A stretch of DNA of 64,000 nucleotides, from assembly GCF_014203715.1 (NCBI RefSeq), contig NZ_JACHJP010000010.1, forward strand, positions 62,001 to 126,000. The letters run 5' to 3'. Position 1 is the first letter of the stretch. Every line of letters begins with the position of its first letter. Below are positions 51,314 through 60,373 of the stretch, piece after piece. This DNA is from Streptosporangium saharense (GTDB taxonomy: Bacteria; Actinomycetota; Actinomycetes; Streptosporangiales; Streptosporangiaceae). The notes under the pieces were generated by a model, which was not told the origin of the DNA, ran no database searches, and was given only the letters and a program-made list of their open reading frames with translations. The position numbers and the translations under genes are program-made.

Positions 51314-51491
51314 GTCGCCTCCCGGCCTCGCCCTGTGATCGCACTGTAACTCTGTGTGTCCGTTCCGGCGAGGGCGGACCGAAAGGTCGTACGTGGTTGG
51401 TCCCTTAACGCCGAAGGTCTTGTTCCCCCGTATCCCGTGTGATGCGATGCATGCCTCACAAGGCGAGTGAGCACTTCCAGGAGGCGCTTCG

Positions 51492-53336
51492 ATGGCCGGT
51501 GTCCTTGAGGAGCGGGCCGCGATCGAACGGGAGATCGCGGGCCGTACCGTCTGTGCCCAGTTGTGGGAGGCGGCCGAACGGGACGCGGGGGCACCCGCAT
51601 ACTCCGACCCCTCGGGGCCCTCAGGGCAGGGCTGGACGACCATGACCTACGGCGAGGTCAGGCGGCGGGTGCTGGAGATCGCCGCGGGGTTCACGGTCCT
51701 CGGGCTGCGCGAGGGCGAGGCGGTCGCGCTGATGATGGCCAACCGCAGCGAGCACGTCCTGGCCGACCTGGGCGCGGTGCACGCCGGTGGCGTCTCGTGC
51801 TCGGTCTACCCCACCTTCGCCCCCGAGCAGGTCGCCTTCGTCGCCGTCGACGTGGGCGCGCGGATAGCGGTGCTCGGTGGCCCGGACGACCTGGCCAGAT
51901 GGGAGCCGGTCCTGCGTGACCTGCCCGCGCTGGGCAGGATCGTCATGCTGGAGGGCGCCCCGAGGGACGAGCGCTTCGTCACCTGGGACGACCTGCTGGC
52001 CCTGGGCCGCGAACGGCTCGCCGCCGAGCCGGGCGAGGTCGAGGCCCGCTGGCGCGCGGTGAGCGCCGACGACGTCCTGACGGTCCTGTACACCTCCGGC
52101 ACGACCGGCAACCCCAAGGGCGTGCCGCTCACCCACGCCAACGTCTTCTACGAGGTCGTGGCGACCGACCGGCTGGCGAAGGTGCCCGAGCGCGGCACCC
52201 AGATCTCCTACCTCACCTACGCGCACATCGCCGAGCGGGTGCTCAGCCTCTACCTGCCGCTCTTCAAGCTCTCCCACACCTACTTCTGCACGGACATGTC
52301 CCAGCTCGGCACGGTCCTCGGCCAGGTCAGGCCCGCGCTGTTCTTCGGCGTCCCGCGCGTGTGGGAGAAGATGATGGCGAAGCTCCAGGCCGTGCTGTCC
52401 GTGCAGCCGCGCGAGCGGCGCGAGCAGGCGCGCCTGGCCATGGCCGCCGGTCTCGCCCACGTCGAGGCCTGCCAGTACGGCCGCACGCCCTCACCGAAGG
52501 TCATCGAGGCCTACGCGCGGGCCGACGCCGCGCTGCTGTCCGGCGTGCGCTCGATGATCGGCCTGGACAACGCGGGCTGGCTCGCCACCGCCGCCGCGCC
52601 GATGCCGCGCGAGGTCCAGCGCTTCTTCGCCGGTCTCGGCCTGCGCGTCCTGGACGTGTACGGCATGACCGAGACGACGGGCGCCTTCACGGCCAACGCC
52701 CAGGACCGTTTCAAGCTCGGCACGGTCGGGCAGGCCGGGCCCGGGGTCGAGATCCGCGTCGCGGACGACGGGGAGATCCTCACCCGCAGCCCGGCCAACG
52801 CCGTCGGCTACCTCAACCGGCCCAGGGAGACCGCCGAACTGCTCGACGAGGACGGCTGGCTGCACACCGGCGACGTCGGGACCGTCGACGCGGACGGCTT
52901 CGTCAGCATCCTCGACCGCAAGAAGGAACTGATCATCACCGCGGGAGGCGAGAACATCTCCCCGGCCAACATCGAGGGCCTCCTGCGGGAGCACCCCCTC
53001 GTCGGCCAGGCCCTGGCCTACGGCGACGGCAGGCCGTACCCGGTGGCGATCCTGACCCTCGACGGCGAGACGGCTCCCGTCTGGGCGAAGGAGCGGGGCA
53101 TCGGGTTCACCGACCTGGCCGACCTGGCCGGGCATCCCGAGGTCGCCGAGCAGGTCGCGGGGGCGGTCGCCGCGGCCAACGGGCGCCTGGCCCGGGTGCA
53201 GCAGGTCAAGCGCTGGCGGCTGCTGCCGGTGGAGTGGACGCCGGAGAGCCAGGAGCTGACGCCGAGCCTGAAGCTCAGGCGCAGGGTCATCCATGCCCGG
53301 TACGCGCGGGAGATCGACGGTCTGTACGCGTCCTGA
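51492..53336 (+). CDS. Long-chain acyl-CoA synthetase (AMP-forming)
   Basis: The 614-residue adenylate-forming enzyme has the P-loop-like YTSGTTGNPKGVPLTH motif, the acyl-adenylate motif VYGMTETTG, and C-terminal GWLHTGDVG and DRKKELIITAGGENISP motifs. It belongs to the FACL group that activates fatty acids to CoA thioesters in the cytoplasm. The final catalytic Lys is in the SLKLRRRVI segment. ATG 51492 has AGGAGG upstream. It is divergent to the peptide transporter gene. Confidence 0.94.
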   Translation: MAGVLEERAAIEREIAGRTVCAQLWEAAERDAGAPAYSDPSGPSGQGWTTMTYGEVRRRVLEIAAGFTVLGLREGEAVALMMANRSEHVLADLGAVHAGGVSCSVYPTFAPEQVAFVAVDVGARIAVLGGPDDLARWEPVLRDLPALGRIVMLEGAPRDERFVTWDDLLALGRERLAAEPGEVEARWRAVSADDVLTVLYTSGTTGNPKGVPLTHANVFYEVVATDRLAKVPERGTQISYLTYAHIAERVLSLYLPLFKLSHTYFCTDMSQLGTVLGQVRPALFFGVPRVWEKMMAKLQAVLSVQPRERREQARLAMAAGLAHVEACQYGRTPSPKVIEAYARADAALLSGVRSMIGLDNAGWLATAAAPMPREVQRFFAGLGLRVLDVYGMTETTGAFTANAQDRFKLGTVGQAGPGVEIRVADDGEILTRSPANAVGYLNRPRETAELLDEDGWLHTGDVGTVDADGFVSILDRKKELIITAGGENISPANIEGLLREHPLVGQALAYGDGRPYPVAILTLDGETAPVWAKERGIGFTDLADLAGHPEVAEQVAGAVAAANGRLARVQQVKRWRLLPVEWTPESQELTPSLKLRRRVIHARYAREIDGLYAS

Positions 53337-53404
53337 CCTGCTGCGGGAACGGCCTTTTGCCCAACGGGCGCGTGTCCGTCCCCCGGCCATTACCGCGCCG
53401 TTCC

Positions 53405-53410
53405 TAGCGT
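53405..53410 (+). promoter_or_regulatory. -10 hexamer for the secreted protein gene at 53419
   Basis: TAGCGT ends 8 nt before the ATG, which suggests a leaderless or nearly leaderless transcript. Confidence 0.45.
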
Positions 53411-53418
53411 CCTGGATC

Positions 53419-54168
53419 ATGAGAGTCCTTTTCGCGTTGCTGACGGCGACGGCCGCCCTCCTGCCCGCCCCGGCGGGAGCGGCCGTGACCGAGGAGCCGG
53501 TGATCCGCTCGGTGACCATGACCCCGCGCTCACCCGTGGTCGGGCCGTCCGGGTCGGTGCGGCTGGTGATCGAGGTGATCGCCGCGGGGATCGTCGGGCC
53601 GGACGGGGTGACGATCGAGGTCGAGCCGGGCACCCCGGCCGCGAACGGTGAGCCGATCCCCCCGCTGATCCAGGGGGACCCGGAGGAGCCCGTGACACCG
53701 GGGGAGACGCCGCCCCCTGGACGGGAGTGGGAGACCTGGCGGTTCGTGCCCGACAGGGAGCTGACCCGCTGGTATCCCGCGGGACGCTGGACCGTCACGG
53801 TGACCGCCAGGGGCGCCGACGGCGTGGCCGTCACCGGGCGCGCCTCCTTCTGGCTGCGGCGGGAGACGAGGTTCAGCGCGGTGCGGGCGGTCGCGGGGGA
53901 GGCGGGCGTGCGGGTCCGCGGAGTCCTGAACCGGGTCGATCCGCAGGGCTACCTGGACTACGCCCCCTTCCCCGGCCAGCCGGTGGACATCCTGTACCGG
54001 CGTGATCCGGCGGAGGACTGGCAGACCGTGGCCTCGGCGACCACGGACGCGCAGGGGCGTTTCATCAGGGACGTGCCGGGGGTGGGGAACGGGCAGTGGC
54101 GCATCGTGTTCGCCGGGACGGGACACTACGCGGGCAGACGTAGCATCATCCACTCGACCATCTCATAA
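53419..54168 (+). CDS. Secreted protein with beta-sandwich-like domains, paralogue of the next gene
   Basis: The 249-residue protein has a Sec signal peptide (residues 1-21, ending APAGA) and an Asp/Pro-rich extracellular region. Two beta-rich parts are seen: about 25-145 (VIRSVTMTPRSPVVGPSG start) and 150-249, the latter with QGRFIRDVPGVGNGQWRIVFAGTGHYAG. That C-terminal pattern (DGRF..dv.v...GtWRvvFaG) recurs in the gene at 54319, so they share a domain. No enzymatic motif is visible. Confidence 0.8.
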   Translation: MRVLFALLTATAALLPAPAGAAVTEEPVIRSVTMTPRSPVVGPSGSVRLVIEVIAAGIVGPDGVTIEVEPGTPAANGEPIPPLIQGDPEEPVTPGETPPPGREWETWRFVPDRELTRWYPAGRWTVTVTARGADGVAVTGRASFWLRRETRFSAVRAVAGEAGVRVRGVLNRVDPQGYLDYAPFPGQPVDILYRRDPAEDWQTVASATTDAQGRFIRDVPGVGNGQWRIVFAGTGHYAGRRSIIHSTIS

Positions 54169-54318
54169 ACGCATTTATCGGGACAAAACGCCATATCTCT
54201 ATTCCATTTGATGTGGCTAATTTCCGGTTTACTGTGACTTTTCCTTATGTTGAAGCGTCTTTGACGGTAGGCGCGCCTCGCCGTGAGGCGCGTCCTTCAA
54301 CGGGGAAGGAAGTACCAG

Positions 54319-54822
54319 ATGTTGCGACGCATCGCGACAGTCCTGGCCACGGCGGCGCTGGGCGCCTCCGCTCTCGCGCTCACCACACCGGCGCAGGCCG
54401 CGACCACCCAGGCCGTGACCGCGCAGACCGCGAGCCGGGCCACCGAGACCCGCATCTCCGGCTTCTACGCCGACCCCAACCCGGTCCGCAGGTTCCACCG
54501 CATCACGCTGGGTGGCCAGCTCCAGGTCGGCGAGGAGTGCAACCCGCACGAGCGCGGGCCCGGTCTCGCCACCCGCCACAACCCCTGCGACAGCAGCAGG
54601 ACCCAGTGGGCGGGCTCGGCCGGCTGGCAGAAGATCGTGGTGCTGTTCCGCGCGAGCGGCAAGAGCAGGTGGGAGTTCGTCGACGCGATCGAGACCGGCC
54701 GTGACGGACGTTTCGCCACGGACGTCCGCGTCTACACCTCCGGCACCTGGCGCGTCGTCTTCGAGGGCGCCAGGGGCCTGGCGCCGTCCGAGGCCAGGGA
54801 CTGGGTCAGGGTCGTCCGCTGA
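54319..54822 (+). CDS. Small secreted protein with a calcium/carbohydrate-binding-like beta domain
   Basis: The 167-residue protein has a Sec signal peptide (1-27, ending TPAQA). The mature part begins TRISGFYADPNPVRRFHRITLGGQLQ and ends with VYTSGTWRVVFEGARGLAPSEARDWVRVV, an Ig-like beta-sandwich pattern common in secreted actinomycete proteins. One Cys pair (EECNPH and NPCDSS) probably forms a disulfide. ATG 54319 follows AAGGAAG. Function unknown; likely a surface or envelope protein. Confidence 0.82.
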   Translation: MLRRIATVLATAALGASALALTTPAQAATTQAVTAQTASRATETRISGFYADPNPVRRFHRITLGGQLQVGEECNPHERGPGLATRHNPCDSSRTQWAGSAGWQKIVVLFRASGKSRWEFVDAIETGRDGRFATDVRVYTSGTWRVVFEGARGLAPSEARDWVRVVR

Positions 54823-54858
54823 CCCCCTCGGTCCGCTGACCACGGGGTGAGAACCCAG

Positions 54859-54884
54859 GACCGCCCCGCCCACGCGGGGCGGTC
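54859..54884. terminator. Bidirectional hairpin terminator
   Basis: An 11-bp stem (54859-54869 with 54874-54884) closes a CCAC loop between the convergent genes ending at 54822 and 54900. Confidence 0.85.
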
Positions 54885-54899
54885 CGCCGCACGGGAACC

Positions 54900-55913
54900 T
54901 CACGAAAGAGCGTGCACCGCGGCCCCGAACAGGGCGGGCAGCCGCCGCGCCGCGGGGACGATCAGCCGCCCGGCCACCCGGTGCCGCCGCGTCTCCAGCA
55001 ACGCCCCGGTCAGCAGCCGGTGCCTGCGCGAGAGCCGCAGCCAGGCCCCCTCGTAGGAACGCGGATCCCCGGAGCGCAGGCAGCCGACGAGCACCGGCGC
55101 CGACAGCAGCGCCAGGGAGAGCCCCTCACCGGTGAGGGCGTCGGTGTAGCCCGCCGCGTCGCCGACCAGCAGCACCCGCCCCGCGACCCGGGAACGCACC
55201 CGCTGGCGCAGCGGCCCGGCTCCCCGCACCCTGGTCGCCGCGGGACCCGTGAGCCTGGCCGCCAGCTCGGGGAAGTCCGCCAGGTGCTCCTGGTAACCCC
55301 GCCGCCGCGAGCTGAGCACGGCCACCCCGACCAGGTCCGCGCCCACCGGCGTCACGTACGCCTCCGACTCCTCGGCCCAGTGCACCTCGACGAAGTCCGT
55401 CCACGGGGCGACGGGGTAGTGCCGTCGCAGGCCGTACCTGCGGGGACGGGTGTCGGGCAGTTGGAGCCCGAGCAGGGCGCGCAGCGGGGAGTGCAGGCCG
55501 TCCGCGGCCACCAGCCACCTGGCTCGCAGCCCCGCGGCCTCGATGCCGTCGTGGCGCTGCCGTACCTCGTCGACCCTGCCCCGCACGACCCGCACGCCGA
55601 CCTCGGCGGCGCGCCGTGACAGCGCGTCGTGCAGGGCGGTGCGCCGCACCCCGAGCCCGCTGCCCTTCCTGAACTCCGCCTGGACCCGGTCCTCGCCGGC
55701 CACGTAGCGGATCCCCGCCAGCGCCCTGCCCTCGGCCCGCACGCCAAGCGCCCGCAGCGCCGCGGCACCGCTGGGCATCAGCCCCTCACCGCACGCCTTG
55801 TCGACCGGGCCGGGCCTGGGCTCGACCACGACGGCCTCCATCCCGGCCAGCGCCGCGTGGATGGCGGTGGCGAGACCCGCGGGCCCGCCGCCCGCGACCA
55901 GGACGTCGATCAC
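54900..55913 (-). CDS. FAD-dependent oxidoreductase of the type III polyketide locus (geranylgeranyl reductase-like)
   Basis: The 337-residue flavoprotein has the FAD loop GGGPAGLATAIHAAL, the DGLHSPLR motif and the second FAD motif GRVLLVGDAAGYTDALTGEGL, as in the geranylgeranyl reductase/aromatic hydroxylase group. In SrsA-SrsB-SrsC-like loci of Streptomyces a flavoprotein hydroxylates an alkylresorcinol methyl ether to a hydroquinone; a similar role is inferred here. GTG 55913 overlaps the stop of the methyltransferase gene, so the two are coupled. Confidence 0.86.
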   Translation of the reverse strand: MIDVLVAGGGPAGLATAIHAALAGMEAVVVEPRPGPVDKACGEGLMPSGAAALRALGVRAEGRALAGIRYVAGEDRVQAEFRKGSGLGVRRTALHDALSRRAAEVGVRVVRGRVDEVRQRHDGIEAAGLRARWLVAADGLHSPLRALLGLQLPDTRPRRYGLRRHYPVAPWTDFVEVHWAEESEAYVTPVGADLVGVAVLSSRRRGYQEHLADFPELAARLTGPAATRVRGAGPLRQRVRSRVAGRVLLVGDAAGYTDALTGEGLSLALLSAPVLVGCLRSGDPRSYEGAWLRLSRRHRLLTGALLETRRHRVAGRLIVPAARRLPALFGAAVHALS

Positions 55914-56455
55914 GCCGGAGCCCGCCCCGGGGACGGCGCCGGGGAGAGCGTGGCCAGGGCGGCCTCCTCGCAGCGGATCCGCACCACCATGAGCGCGGCG
56001 TTCAGCACCGTGAAGGTCAGCGCGGTGACCCAGGCGCCGTGCACCAGCGGCAGCGCCAGGCCCTCGGCCGCGACCGCCACGTAGTTGGGATGGCGCAGCC
56101 ACCGCAGCCGGTACGGCCCGCGCGTCACCGGCGACAGGCCGGGAACCACGATCACCTCGGTGTTCCACTGCCTGCCCAGGGTGACGATGCACCACCAGCG
56201 CAGTCCCTGGGCCGCCACCACCAGGGCGAACATGGGCCAGCCGAGCGCGGGGACGAAGGGCCGTCCCGCCAGGCCCACCTCAAGGACGCATCCGGCCAGC
56301 AGCCCGGTGTGCAGGACGACCATCCACGGGTAGTGGCCGCGTCCGTGGACGACCCCTCCGCGCGCCAGGCTCCAGCGCGCGTTGCGGCGGGCGACCACCA
56401 GCTCGGCCAGCCGTTCCACGCCGACGAGCAGGACGAGCGACAGATACCAGGACAC
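55910..56455 (-). CDS. ICMT-like membrane methyltransferase
   Basis: The 181-residue protein has four to five hydrophobic segments and the isoprenylcysteine carboxyl methyltransferase family signature: GLRWWCIVTLGRQWNTEV, then GPYRLRWLRHPNYVAV. In bacterial type III polyketide loci such enzymes (SrsB) O-methylate the phenolic lipid. It lies between the synthase and flavoprotein genes and is transcribed with them. Confidence 0.88.
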   Translation of the reverse strand: MSWYLSLVLLVGVERLAELVVARRNARWSLARGGVVHGRGHYPWMVVLHTGLLAGCVLEVGLAGRPFVPALGWPMFALVVAAQGLRWWCIVTLGRQWNTEVIVVPGLSPVTRGPYRLRWLRHPNYVAVAAEGLALPLVHGAWVTALTFTVLNAALMVVRIRCEEAALATLSPAPSPGRAPA

Positions 56456-56470
56456 CGTTCCCCCTACCGG

Positions 56471-57529
56471 CTACCAGCGCAACAGGACGAGTTCCGAGCA
56501 GAAGCCGGGGCCCATCGCGATGAGCAGCCCCGGCGTCCCCGGGGGAGGCGGGCGCAGGGCGAGGGTGTCCCGCAGGACGTGCAGCACCGAGGAGGACGAC
56601 AGGTTGCCGACCGAGGCCAGCGAGCGCCAGGTGAGTTCGAGCGCCTCCTCCGGTAACGCGAGTGTCTCCGCGACGGCCTCAAGCACCTTCGGGCCGCCCG
56701 GATGGCACACCCAGGCCGTCACGTCCTGCCTGGTCAGCCCGTGGTCGGCGAGGAAACCGTCCACGTCGTCCGCCAGGTAGGTCCGCACCACGTCCGGGAC
56801 GCTCGCGTCGAGCACCACCTGGAAACCGGTGTCGCCGACGTCCCAGCCCATGACGTGCTCCGAGCCGGGATACAGGTGGCTCCTGGTCGCCACGACCGTG
56901 GGGCCGTCCCCTCCGGGGAGCCTGTCGGCGCCGCAGGCGACGACGGCCGCGGCGCCGTCGCCGAACAGCGCGCCCGCGACCAGGTTGGCGACCGAGGAGT
57001 CGTCACGCTGCAGGGTCAGCGAGCACAGCTCGACCGACAGCAGCACCGCCACGTGCTCCGGCCAGCCGCGCAGGTAGTCGTGCACCCGGGCGATCCCCGC
57101 CGCCCCCGCGACGCAGCCGAGCCCGAAGATCGGCACCCGCTTGACGTCGGGCCGGAACCCCAGGCGGCCCGCCAGCCTGGCGTCGACCGAGGGCGCGGCC
57201 AGGCCGGTCACCGACGTGAACATGATCATGTCCACGTCCCCGGGGGTGAGCCCCGCGGCGTCGAGCGCGGCCCCGACCGCCTCGGCGCCGAGTTCGACGG
57301 CGCACTCGACGAAGACGTCGTTGGCCGCCCCGAACCCGTCGAGCTTGGCGTAGCGGTCCAGGGGCAGCGCCAGGTGCCGGGAACGCACCCTGGCGCTGGC
57401 GTGCAGCCGGTCGAGCACCCGCCGGTCGGCACCCTCGGGCAGGCACAGCCGCGCGATGGCGTCGGTGATCTCGGCCTGGGAGTGGCGGTTCGGCGGGAGC
57501 GCGCCGCGGACGGCGGCGATTCGCGTCAT
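56471..57529 (-). CDS. Type III polyketide synthase
   Basis: The 352-residue enzyme has the chalcone-synthase-like catalytic triad: C139 in FGLGCVAGAAG, H276 in WVCHPGGPKV and N309 in SVGNLSSSSV, plus the C-terminal GPGFCSE motif. Bacterial enzymes of this type make resorcinols, pyrones or tetrahydroxynaphthalene from malonyl-CoA. The neighbouring methyltransferase and flavoprotein favour an alkylresorcinol-derived product. ATG 57529 matches the family start; an in-frame upstream extension to 57604 has no support. Confidence 0.93.
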   Translation of the reverse strand: MTRIAAVRGALPPNRHSQAEITDAIARLCLPEGADRRVLDRLHASARVRSRHLALPLDRYAKLDGFGAANDVFVECAVELGAEAVGAALDAAGLTPGDVDMIMFTSVTGLAAPSVDARLAGRLGFRPDVKRVPIFGLGCVAGAAGIARVHDYLRGWPEHVAVLLSVELCSLTLQRDDSSVANLVAGALFGDGAAAVVACGADRLPGGDGPTVVATRSHLYPGSEHVMGWDVGDTGFQVVLDASVPDVVRTYLADDVDGFLADHGLTRQDVTAWVCHPGGPKVLEAVAETLALPEEALELTWRSLASVGNLSSSSVLHVLRDTLALRPPPPGTPGLLIAMGPGFCSELVLLRW

Positions 57530-57629
57530 CAGAGGGTTACTCCCGGGCCTCGTCAGGAAGGGGGGTGCGGACACCTGGCTTCTGCCCGCCCACGCTCGTG
57601 GCAAGCCTTCCGCCGGACGGTGGTGTGCC

Positions 57630-57635
57630 TACCAT
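57630..57635 (+). promoter_or_regulatory. -10 hexamer of the UbiA prenyltransferase gene
   Basis: TACCAT ends exactly 7 nt before GTG 57643, indicating a leaderless transcript. Confidence 0.5.
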
Positions 57636-57642
57636 CGACTCT

Positions 57643-58536
57643 GTGACGAGCCGGTGGGCGGGACGGGTGCGGACGGCGGACAGGCCGGGGGGCGGGTTCG
57701 CGACGGCGGTGGCGACGGCGGTGGCGCTGGCGCGCGCCTGCCATCCGGGGCCGACGGTGGCCGTCACCGTCCTGGTGACCGCGCTGGCCCTGGCCTGCGG
57801 GCACGACGCGCGTGGCTGCGCCCTGGCGGCCATGGCCGTGCTGACGGGACAGCTCTCGGTCGGCTGGTGCAACGACGCGGCCGACGCGGCCAGGGACGTG
57901 GCGGCGGGCCGTACGGACAAGCCGGTCGCCGAGGGCGCGCTCGCCCCGCGCACGGTGTGGGCCGCGGCGTGGACGGCCCTCGCGCTCTGCGTGCCGCTCT
58001 CCCTGGCCTTCGGCCCGGCGGCGGGGATCGTCCATCTCGTAGGCGTCGCCGCGGCCTGGGCGTACGACCTGGGCCTCAAGGCGACCGTGTTCTCGTGGCT
58101 GCCGTACGCGGTCGGTTTCGGCAGCCTGCCGCCGTTCGTGACGCTGGGCCTGCCCGGCGCGCCGTGGCCCGCGTGGTGGGCGGTGCTGGCCGCGGCCCTG
58201 CTCGGCTGCGGGGCGCACCTGGCGAACGTGCTGCCCGACATCCAGGACGACCTCGCGACCGGCGTCAGAGGCTGGCCGCAGCGGCTCGGCGCCGCGCGGG
58301 TGCGCGTGCTGGTCCCCGCCCCGCTGCTGCTGGCGACCGTGCTGCTCGTCCTGGGGCCGCCGGGGGCGCCGGGACCGGGCGGATGGGCCGCGCTCGCCGT
58401 CGCGACGGTGTTCGCCTGCGCCGGGCCACTGCTGGCCGGGCGGTGGCCGAAGGCGCCCTTCGCGGGAGCCGTGGCCGTCGCGGCGGTCGACGTCCTGCTC
58501 CTGCTCGCCATGGGAACCACGATCACCGCGTCCTGA
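57643..58536 (+). CDS. UbiA-family prenyltransferase
   Basis: The 297-residue membrane protein has eight to nine hydrophobic segments and both Asp-rich motifs of UbiA prenyltransferases: NDAADAARDVAAGRTDKP (first, N/D-rich) and DIQDDLATGVRGWPQRLG (second). It transfers an isoprenyl group to an aromatic or other acceptor. Being divergent to the type III polyketide genes, it may prenylate the polyketide-derived ring, but it could also serve another quinone or lipid. GTG 57643 is the leaderless start. Confidence 0.9.
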   Translation: MTSRWAGRVRTADRPGGGFATAVATAVALARACHPGPTVAVTVLVTALALACGHDARGCALAAMAVLTGQLSVGWCNDAADAARDVAAGRTDKPVAEGALAPRTVWAAAWTALALCVPLSLAFGPAAGIVHLVGVAAAWAYDLGLKATVFSWLPYAVGFGSLPPFVTLGLPGAPWPAWWAVLAAALLGCGAHLANVLPDIQDDLATGVRGWPQRLGAARVRVLVPAPLLLATVLLVLGPPGAPGPGGWAALAVATVFACAGPLLAGRWPKAPFAGAVAVAAVDVLLLLAMGTTITAS

Positions 58537-58576
58537 CGCCGAGGGCCACCGCGCATACTGCGATCTTGCGGGAGAA

Positions 58577-58608
58577 CGGCGGGCGGGGCAAGATCCCCAC
58601 GCCCGCCG
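58577..58608. terminator. Bidirectional hairpin terminator
   Basis: CGGCGGGCG (58577-58585) pairs with CGCCCGCCG (58600-58608), extended inward by GGG/CCC with one bulge. It lies between the convergent prenyltransferase and rtcB genes. Confidence 0.8.
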
Positions 58609-58613
58609 TACGG

Positions 58614-59768
58614 TCAACCCTTGTAGTTGAAGATCTGACGCAGGGTGTGCTGGACCTCGACGAGGTCCTTCTGGTCGGCCATGACCTGGTCGATGGGCTT
58701 GTACGCCTCGGGGTGCTCGTCCACCAGGGACGCGGCCCGGTCGGCGTTCCACGTACGGCCCCGCATCGCCTGGGTGAGCGAGTCGGCCGACAGCTCCCGC
58801 TTGGCCTTCGTCCGCGACATCCGGCGTCCTGCCCCGTGCGAGCAGGAGGTGTAGGACTCCACGTTCCCCAGACCGCGGACGATGTACGAACGGGTGCCCA
58901 TCGAGCCCGGGATCACGCCCTCGTCCCCGGCGTCGGCCTTGATGGCGCCCTTACGGGTGATCCACAGGGACTTGCCGTAGTGCGTCTCCCGCTGGGTGAA
59001 GTTGTGGTGGCAGTTGATCGTGCGGACCCGCCGCCCGGCGCCGACGACGTTGAACAGGGCGTTGACCAGCACCCTGTCCATCCGGGCACGCGAGGCCATG
59101 GCGTAGCGCTGGGCCCACAGCATGTCCTCGATGTAGGCGGTGAACTCCGGCGTGTCCTGGACGAGGTAGGCCAGGTCCGGGTCCTCAAGGCCGACGGCCT
59201 GCTTCTTCATCATCCGCTTGGCGCCCGTGATGTGCATCGTGGCGAGCTGGTTGCCGACGCCACGCGACCCCGAGTGGAGCACGGTCCAGACCCGGTCACG
59301 CTCGTCGAGGCAGACCTCGACGAAGTGGTTGCCCGAGCCGAGCGTCCCGAACTGCTCGGCGACCTTCTTCTCCTGCCTGGGATTCAGGTCCGTGTACGGC
59401 AGGCCGAGGTCGTCGAGCGCCCGGTCGATGGACGGGTCGCTGTGTCCCTTGCCGACCCCGGCGGGGATGCGGCGCTCGACCATCGGCATCAGCGCGGCGA
59501 GGGTCTCCGGCAGGTCGGCGGCGGTGAGTGTCGTCTCGGTCGCCACCATGCCGCAGCCGATGTCCACCCCGACGGCGGCGGGGATGATGGCGTTCTCGGT
59601 GGGGATCACCGAGCCGACGGTCGCCCCGATGCCGACGTGCGCGTCTGGCATGAGAGCCACGTGTCCGGAGACGAACGGAAGACGGGCGGTGCGTGCGGCC
59701 TGCATGATCGCGCCTTCGTCGATCTCGCTGGCCCACGACAGCAGGTTCGGTGCGGGCTGGTTCGGCAT
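58614..59768 (-). CDS. rtcB: RtcB-family RNA ligase
   Basis: The 384-residue protein is RtcB, a Mn-GTP-dependent ligase joining RNA 3'-phosphate or 2',3'-cyclic phosphate to 5'-OH ends. Metal ligands and active site are visible: C72 in VDIGCGM, GTLGSGNHF, HSGSRG, CHHNF, and the guanylylated His H311 in CSHGAGRRMSR. It serves RNA repair rather than splicing in bacteria. No archease, rtcA or rtcR gene is next to it. The ATG at 59768 is used. Confidence 0.95.
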   Translation of the reverse strand: MPNQPAPNLLSWASEIDEGAIMQAARTARLPFVSGHVALMPDAHVGIGATVGSVIPTENAIIPAAVGVDIGCGMVATETTLTAADLPETLAALMPMVERRIPAGVGKGHSDPSIDRALDDLGLPYTDLNPRQEKKVAEQFGTLGSGNHFVEVCLDERDRVWTVLHSGSRGVGNQLATMHITGAKRMMKKQAVGLEDPDLAYLVQDTPEFTAYIEDMLWAQRYAMASRARMDRVLVNALFNVVGAGRRVRTINCHHNFTQRETHYGKSLWITRKGAIKADAGDEGVIPGSMGTRSYIVRGLGNVESYTSCSHGAGRRMSRTKAKRELSADSLTQAMRGRTWNADRAASLVDEHPEAYKPIDQVMADQKDLVEVQHTLRQIFNYKG

Positions 59769-59869
59769 CGTGTGAATCTCCTTGAACTGGCTGTTGATCA
59801 GTGTGGCGGTGCCAGAAAGGAAATCCCACTCATTTTACCGTTCGCCGGATTATCACCCGCATTCCTCGA

Positions 59870-60352
59870 TCAGGTAGGCCTCTCCCTGTCTTCGTCCTCC
59901 GGGAGGTCGGGCCGCCGCCTCGAACGCTCAAGCCGGGACCTCCTGCTCCGCTCGGCGCGCAGGTTGGCCCGCAGCGTCCCCCGGAAGACCAGGACGACGG
60001 CCAGCAGGATCACCCCGGAGGCGATGAGGAAGGGAACGGCCTGGATCGCGTCCTCCTCCTCTGCGGGGTTCCACCAGTCGGCCACGCCGTACCCAGGTAT
60101 GGAAACGGCGAGATTCGTCACACCGGCCGGGAGTACGGCGCGCGGAGTCGGCCCCGGGGGAATCCCGAAAGACGATTCCAGGATTTTTCCGGAAAATTCG
60201 TTCTTTGCCGCTTCCGGTGATGTTCCCCGGCCCGGGGTCGCGGCCCCTCCTACGGAGGCGACGGCGGGGCCGGAGAGCAGGATGGGGACGGTCATGAGCA
60301 GGGGCGCCACGAGGATCAGCGCGCGCAGGCGGTTGTCCGGTACCGGTCTCAC
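59870..60352 (-). CDS. Hypothetical membrane protein
   Basis: The 160-residue protein has an N-terminal hydrophobic signal-like segment (about residues 9-32), an extracellular part (about 33-100) and a second membrane helix (AVPFLIASGVILLAVVLVF) followed by a very basic, then acidic, cytoplasmic tail (RSRRSRLERSRRR). GTG 60352 is preferred over GTG 60373, because the latter overlaps its own GGAG. No family is recognised. Several AT-leaning codons (TTC TCC GGA AAA ATC) make the middle differ from neighbours. Confidence 0.65.
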   Translation of the reverse strand: MRPVPDNRLRALILVAPLLMTVPILLSGPAVASVGGAATPGRGTSPEAAKNEFSGKILESSFGIPPGPTPRAVLPAGVTNLAVSIPGYGVADWWNPAEEEDAIQAVPFLIASGVILLAVVLVFRGTLRANLRAERSRRSRLERSRRRPDLPEDEDRERPT

Positions 60353-60373
60353 GGGCTCCGGCTCCCTTCGCAC

